This document shows, in pieces, positions 16,301-19,435 of a DNA stretch of 19,435 nucleotides. The notes beneath the pieces are model-generated. The model was given only the letters and a program-made list of their open reading frames with translations, ran no database searches and had not been told where the DNA came from. This stretch comes from JBAYJT01 sp041664965. GTDB lineage: Bacteria > Pseudomonadota > Gammaproteobacteria > UBA9339. Position 1 is the stretch's first letter. Every line of letters starts with the position of its first letter. The stretch is taken from the NCBI GenBank assembly GCA_041664965.1, contig JBAYJT010000031.1:1-19435 (forward strand), read 5' to 3'. The position numbers were made by a program, and so were the translations under genes.

Positions 16301-16837
16301 CATAGGGAAAATATCTATCAAAGATCCTCGCACAGCAAATTCGCCATGCTCCATAACTTGCGAGACCGCGCTATAACCATATTTACTCAAGCGCTCACGC
16401 AAAAATTCTAGGTTAATCTTTTCCCCTTGCTTCAAAAAGAAACTATAGCTTTCTATATAGCTGCGCGGTACCACATATTGCATCAACGTGCTAACCGCTA
16501 TAATAAGCACAGCGTTTTTTAGATGTGGTAATCGATAAAGCGTAGCCAACCGCTCGGAAACTATATCTTCATGCGGAGAAAAATTATCATAAGGCAAAGT
16601 TTCCCAATCTGGAAAGGTCAATACTTCAACTTCTTTGGGTAAAAAAAACTGCAACTCACGTTGTATCTTTCCGGAAGTAAAAATATCTTTGGTAACAACA
16701 ATAGATAATCCCTTCCGTTTCTTACTTAGGTTAGCAATAGCAAAACTTTTCCCCAAAGCATCAAAATTACTGCAATGATATTTTTCTCCTGCTTTTGTAG
16801 GAATCTTTGTGTATAATGTTTCAGTTGACGTGCTCAT
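13385..16837 (-). CDS. mfd: Transcription-repair coupling factor
   Basis: Mfd removes RNA polymerase stalled at DNA lesions and recruits the UvrABC excision system. The 1150 residues equal the usual length. The order is complete: a UvrB-like N-terminal part (DWETLPYDNFSPHEDIVSER; QVMEHGEFAVRGSLIDIFP), the polymerase-interacting region (GAPVVHVDHGVGRYLGLTKL), the RecG-like helicase motor and a C-terminal TRCF domain. The motor has Walker A GDVGFGKTE near 635, DEEH near 733, TATPIPRTLN and QLRGRVGRSHHQAYAYLL. The start fits the family N-terminus (LYTKIPTKAGEKY). No Shine-Dalgarno sequence precedes the ATG. It heads the run towards galU. Confidence 0.98.
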   Translation of the reverse strand: MSTSTETLYTKIPTKAGEKYHCSNFDALGKSFAIANLSKKRKGLSIVVTKDIFTSGKIQRELQFFLPKEVEVLTFPDWETLPYDNFSPHEDIVSERLATLYRLPHLKNAVLIIAVSTLMQYVVPRSYIESYSFFLKQGEKINLEFLRERLSKYGYSAVSQVMEHGEFAVRGSLIDIFPMGSTNPYRIDFFDDEVDSIRTFDPDSQLSDDKVASIQLLPAKEYSLAPESISLFRQNWRNIFPGNPSDCPIYQNVTNGLSAPGIEYYLRLFFNELGKLSDFLPKDSLIINYDSIDAASRSFWQEVKQRYEQLSHDTSHPLLPPKEIFLSLDALHSMLKQFPEITFTDEKASSLPNLTVDHKASQPLFKLKEFFENQKSRKDGDVRVLFCAESLGRQESLRSVLAKIEVCPPVFSGWQEFCSSDAQIGICVAPIDQGGYLPVEDSFYIAIITEAQLFGMQAITPRRSSKRSEQAIDNAIRNLTELSVGAPVVHVDHGVGRYLGLTKLKAGEEENEFLVIEYADQTKLYVPVTSLHLIGRYGGSDTEHAPLSKLGTAQWEKAKRAVLNKIRDIAAELLNIYAKRANTIGHKFNLPEADYEKFAANFPFQVTEDQQKAIDATIADMARPRLMDRLICGDVGFGKTEVAMRAAFLAVENNKQVAILTPTTLLAEQHYHNFCDRFASWPVKIGMLSRFCNAAEQKHVLDGLMSGAIDIVIGTHKLLQKDVLFKDLGLLVIDEEHRFGVKQKERIKSLRPNVDVLTLTATPIPRTLNMALSGTRDFSIIATPPPGRLAIKTFIQERNNYVIREAVLREILRGGQVYFLHNDIATISKMARDLAELVPEARIVVAHGQMGERDLEHVMTDFYHRRSNVLVCTTIIESGIDIPTANTIVVNRADHFGLAQLHQLRGRVGRSHHQAYAYLLIPSRKFITEDAKKRLDALASREDLGVGFVLATHDLEIRGAGELLGEEQSGQMATIGFDLYLEYLERAVTALKNGQEVNVDEAVARFVTEIDLKIPAFFPDQYIFDINTRLTFYKRIANAKSISELDNLQVELIDRFGLLPQEAKNFFAIAEIRLTAEPLGVSKIAADFSKGFVEFALEPNVDVKKILNLVQKNPHIYRLKKGNKLEFAIKQPLAADLIEFLKMLLGEIKK

Positions 16838-16846
16838 AGGAAGTGC

Positions 16847-16875
16847 ATATTACGCTAAATTTTATCTATAACCAA
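16847..16875 (-). promoter_or_regulatory. Candidate sigma70 promoter for mfd
   Basis: On the minus strand TTGGTT (16875-16870) and TAATAT (16852-16847) are separated by 17 bases. Only 9 bases lie between the -10 hexamer and the mfd ATG. If used, the transcript would start almost at the start codon, which agrees with the absence of a ribosome-binding site. Confidence 0.45.
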
Positions 16876-16917
16876 TTTTGAGCACCTGGCCACAAAACAT
16901 TTTTATGGAGTACAAAT

Positions 16918-17667
16918 ATGTTTAAATTTGCCGCACAGCCTTTAGGTGCTTGGAGAATCATGGGTTCGTCTCTAAGCCTATACAAACAAACTTTTTCTCG
17001 TACTTGGTATTTATTTATTCTGTTTTTAATACGTCCAATTAATTATTTCATAGGTTGCTTGTTTGGCTATAATTTTAACTTCTGTTCTTTCCAAACAAAA
17101 CCGCTTACCATAGAAACATTTACTTCCAGGCAATTCGCTGCCTATTTTGCCGCTTCTTTGGTGGTTTCCCTGATTTTACTATACACAAAATGCATAACTT
17201 TAGTACGCATCAACGACTTAGTTAGCAAACCCAGAACCAGTTTGGCTACGTCAGCAAAAACCACGATAAGCAAATACTTCCCAGTCCTCGGCAATCAAAT
17301 CGTAGTTTATTTCATTATTTCTGTGTTAGTTATGCCACTCTTGCTTCCTGGCATTTTCGTAGGGATATTAATGCTTTTCAGCCTTCCCCTAATTTTATTC
17401 AGCAAAAACAAACCCATGGAAGCTATTAAGAATAGCTGTGGATTAGTTTGGGGAAATTGGCTACATACTTGCTGGTCGGTTATTTTCCCTTTGCTAGCAT
17501 TTCTCCTCATTGGCACCTATTCTCCATGTCTTCTAGGATATGGGGTGCATGGAAAAATATTAGCCGCAATATTAGCCCTAATCAGCTGTTTTTTCTTGAT
17601 TCCTTGGTTTTGGGCAACGATTTTAGTTCTTTTCAATGATCTAAAATTAAGAGCCAAATTAAAATAA
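16918..17667 (+). CDS. Multi-pass inner-membrane protein, YciC/UPF0259-like
   Basis: The 249-residue product has about five to six hydrophobic segments: near 30-55, 70-92, 125-158, 185-200 and 210-237. The pattern W.IMGSSLSLYKQTFSRTWYLFILFLI at the start, and PMEAIKNSCGLVWGNWLHTCW at about 165-185, resemble the UPF0259 (YciC) and glycerophosphodiester phosphodiesterase membrane-domain group, whose biochemical role is unknown. The ATG follows ggag at 8 bases. It is the only plus-strand gene in the right half, divergent from mfd and convergent with radA. The family link is by pattern only. Confidence 0.7.
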   Translation: MFKFAAQPLGAWRIMGSSLSLYKQTFSRTWYLFILFLIRPINYFIGCLFGYNFNFCSFQTKPLTIETFTSRQFAAYFAASLVVSLILLYTKCITLVRINDLVSKPRTSLATSAKTTISKYFPVLGNQIVVYFIISVLVMPLLLPGIFVGILMLFSLPLILFSKNKPMEAIKNSCGLVWGNWLHTCWSVIFPLLAFLLIGTYSPCLLGYGVHGKILAAILALISCFFLIPWFWATILVLFNDLKLRAKLK

Positions 17668-17674
17668 AACCGTA

Positions 17675-17697
17675 GGGGCAGGCCTCGTGTCTGCCCT
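17675..17697. terminator. Hairpin between convergent genes, possible bidirectional terminator
   Basis: gggcag (17676-17681) pairs with ctgccc (17691-17696), directly before the radA stop and 9 bases after the membrane-protein stop. On the minus strand it is followed by a T-rich run (ggttttatttt). Similar 'gggcaggcctcgtg' palindromes occur as short dispersed repeats in some genomes, so it may be both. Confidence 0.5.
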
Positions 17698-19094
17698 TAT
17701 TTCGCGAACAAAACGCGCAGAGCTTCGTCTAAGCTTTTAACCGCTACAATCTCCATTCCTAAGTCGCAACTTTGTTTGGCTAGATTCGCTTTAGGTATAA
17801 TTGCTTTTTTAAACCCATGTTTTGCTGCCGCTCGCAAGCGCTCTTGGCCACTTTGTACAGGACGAATTTCACCTGCTAAACCTACTTCACCAAAAACAAT
17901 CAAATCCATAGGCAGCGGATGAGATTTAAGGCTAGAAACGATAGCAAACAAGAGCGCTAAATCTACAGCAGTTTCTACAACTTTAATACCACCAACAACG
18001 TTCGCGAAAACATCGTAGTTATAAGTTGCAACTCCTCCATGGCGATGCAACACTGCCAAAAGCATAGCCAGGCGATTTTGTTCCAAACCAACAGTCACGC
18101 GACGCGGATTAGCTAAATAACTTTGATCAACTAAAGCTTGCACCTCGACTAAAAGTGGTCTGCTACCTTCCCAAGTCACCAAAACCGAACTTCCGGCAAC
18201 TGGTTCTTCGTAACGCGAAAGAAATAACGCCGACGGGTTGCTAACTTCACGTAAACCCTGGTCTGTCATGGCGAAAACGCCTAATTCATTAACGGCGCCA
18301 AAGCGATTTTTCACTGCGCGCACTATGCGATAGCGACCGTCACGTTCACCTTCAAAATAAAGCACAGAATCCACCATATGTTCCAAAACACGTGGGCCGG
18401 CAAGTGTACCCTCTTTAGTAACGTGACCAACTAAAAATAATGCTGTACCGGTTTGCTTAGCATAACGCACTAACTGCGCGGCACTCTCACGTACTTGGCT
18501 GACTCCGCCAGGAGCCGATTGCAAACATTCGGTGTAAATAGTTTGAATAGAATCAATAACTAAAATGCGTGGTTTATCTTTAGCGGCAATATTAATTATG
18601 CGCTCCACGCAAGTTTCAGAAAGAAGTTTTAAGTTGCCTCCCGTAACTTGCAACCTATTTGCGCGCAAAGCTATTTGCTGCAAAGATTCTTCACCAGTAA
18701 CGTAAAGCGCATTGTGATCCAAACTCAAATTCGCCAAAGTCTGCAAAAGTAAAGTTGACTTTCCAATACCTGGATCACCACCAACTAACACTGCTGCCCC
18801 TTTGACCAACCCGCCACCCAAAACACGATCTAGCTCAGCAAGTTTAGTAGAAATACGTGCTTCTTCCTGCAAGGCAATGCCATCTAGCGTTAAAACCGTA
18901 CCGCTTTGCTCGGTAGAAACAGAACCCGCATAGTTAGCGAAACGCAGATTGTTAGTGGCAGAAGAAGAAACCATGTTCTGCACTTCTTCCACTAAACTAT
19001 TCCAAGCGCCACAATCAGTGCATTGTCCAATCCATTTCGGAAACTGGGAACCACACTTTTGGCAACTGTAAATTACTTTTGTTTTTGATGACAT
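17697..19094 (-). CDS. radA: DNA repair protein RadA
   Basis: RadA (Sms) is a RecA-like ATPase that helps branch migration and processing of recombination intermediates. The 465 residues are close to the family length. A C4 zinc finger is formed by Cys11, Cys14, Cys25 and Cys28 (SCQKCGSQFPKW; QCTDCGAW). Walker A is GGDPGIGKST (105-114), Walker B is ILVIDSIQT (177-185), and the RadA-specific KNRFG lies at 262-266. The C-terminal third is the Lon-protease-like domain (LAMLLAVLHRHGG; GEVGLAGEIRPV). All parts are intact. The ATG is preceded by only a weak aggtt. A 32-bp AT-rich repeat lies 14 bases upstream of the gene. Confidence 0.98.
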   Translation of the reverse strand: MSSKTKVIYSCQKCGSQFPKWIGQCTDCGAWNSLVEEVQNMVSSSATNNLRFANYAGSVSTEQSGTVLTLDGIALQEEARISTKLAELDRVLGGGLVKGAAVLVGGDPGIGKSTLLLQTLANLSLDHNALYVTGEESLQQIALRANRLQVTGGNLKLLSETCVERIINIAAKDKPRILVIDSIQTIYTECLQSAPGGVSQVRESAAQLVRYAKQTGTALFLVGHVTKEGTLAGPRVLEHMVDSVLYFEGERDGRYRIVRAVKNRFGAVNELGVFAMTDQGLREVSNPSALFLSRYEEPVAGSSVLVTWEGSRPLLVEVQALVDQSYLANPRRVTVGLEQNRLAMLLAVLHRHGGVATYNYDVFANVVGGIKVVETAVDLALLFAIVSSLKSHPLPMDLIVFGEVGLAGEIRPVQSGQERLRAAAKHGFKKAIIPKANLAKQSCDLGMEIVAVKSLDEALRVLFAK

Positions 19095-19108
19095 AAACGA
19101 TCTAACCT

Positions 19109-19309
19109 AATTATGAATTATAAATTATGAATGATGAATTATCATGATCCATTTCTTGAATTAAAGTAGTCCCCTGCTTAATAATCGTTTTGTAACCTAA
19201 AAAATGCCAAATTAGTACGCATTCTTTGGCTGCTATGTACGCTAAACTTCACCTGGAAAAAGTCTAATTACTTCTAAAGTTTATCATTCATAATTTATAA
19301 TTCATAATT
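19109..19309. repeat. MITE-like pair of AT-rich repeats in inverted orientation
   Basis: The 27 bases at 19109-19135 are exactly the reverse complement of 19283-19309. The related words extend to 19140 on the left side, and a third copy is at 10288-10319. The two arms enclose about 147 bases without an open frame, giving a 201-bp element with inverted ends. Together with 19310-19435 this is a gene-free stretch of about 340 bases. Confidence 0.75.
19181..19210 (-). promoter_or_regulatory. Candidate radA promoter inside the AT-rich element
   Basis: On the minus strand TTGGCA (19210-19205, five of six consensus bases) and GATTAT (19186-19181, four of six) are 18 bases apart. This lies between the two inverted AT-rich arms, about 85 bases before the radA start. 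If right, the radA leader would contain the copy at 19109-19140. Confidence 0.35.
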
Positions 19310-19320
19310 TTTCAAAAAAC

Positions 19321-19435
19321 CTTTGTACACGACAAACTTTCATAAAACAGCCCCGTAAGCTAGGCTGGACGCTCCTTTACCTAGTTCGTAAAAGTGCAAG
19401 CCGATCTTTAAACATATTTTAAAAAAACTACTGGT
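19321..19435 (-). repeat. Right copy of the 115-bp inverted end repeat
   Basis: This is a perfect reverse complement of 7-121. Unlike at the left end, it is not followed by the second hairpin arm; the neighbouring inner sequence is the AT-rich element. The boundary is therefore sharp, at the acaaag end of the unit. Confidence 0.9.

Noticed and set aside
7..19435. Complete linear plasmid or transposon bounded by terminal inverted repeats
   Set aside because: The content is essential chromosomal genes (accB, accC, mfd, radA, galU); there is no transposase, replication protein or resolvase.

Overview
The window looks like an AT-rich chromosomal segment of a gammaproteobacterium. Mfd reads as a close relative of the enterobacterial protein along its whole length. 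accB and accC are adjacent, and there are minor pilin genes of the pilV-pilW-pilX kind. Several dispersed palindromic repeats, and a cluster of four unrecognised proteins rich in Ser/Thr/Pro, would fit a host-associated lineage such as Legionellales/Coxiella-like bacteria. That placement is an inference from style, not from a marker gene, and I do not name a genus.

Layout. (1) 1-576 has no gene. It holds a repeat with a strong hairpin, and its first part (7-121) recurs as a perfect 115-bp inverted copy at the other end (19321-19435). (2) 577-4755, plus strand, carries four consecutive genes without recognisable full-length homologues: a coiled-coil protein with a long Ser/Thr-rich tail, two Pro-rich proteins that share an LPPTPT motif and carry SH3-ligand-like motifs, and a protein that reads as a degenerate 2H phosphoesterase. 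(3) 4822-6640, minus strand, is accB-accC (biotin carboxyl carrier and biotin carboxylase of acetyl-CoA carboxylase). (4) 6761-7258 is a secreted DUF4124-type protein. (5) 7443-10180 is pilV-pilW-pilX followed by a PP-loop tRNA-thiolation-like enzyme, tightly packed. (6) 10326-16837 is mfd, a family 2 glycosyltransferase, an AAA/DUF4143 ATPase and galU. mfd-glycosyltransferase and ATPase-galU are each joined by a 4-nt stop/start overlap. (7) 16918-17667, plus strand, is a multi-pass membrane protein of the YciC/UPF0259 kind. (8) 17697-19094 is radA.

Housekeeping functions (fatty acid synthesis, transcription-coupled repair, recombination, UDP-glucose supply) alternate with repeat-filled gaps. 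The most unusual parts are the four-gene cluster at 577-4755, the three palindromes centred exactly 31 bp apart just before the ATPase gene (12418-12503), and a pilV gene whose prepilin leader appears to be missing next to a dispersed repeat. No tRNA, rRNA or CRISPR array was seen.
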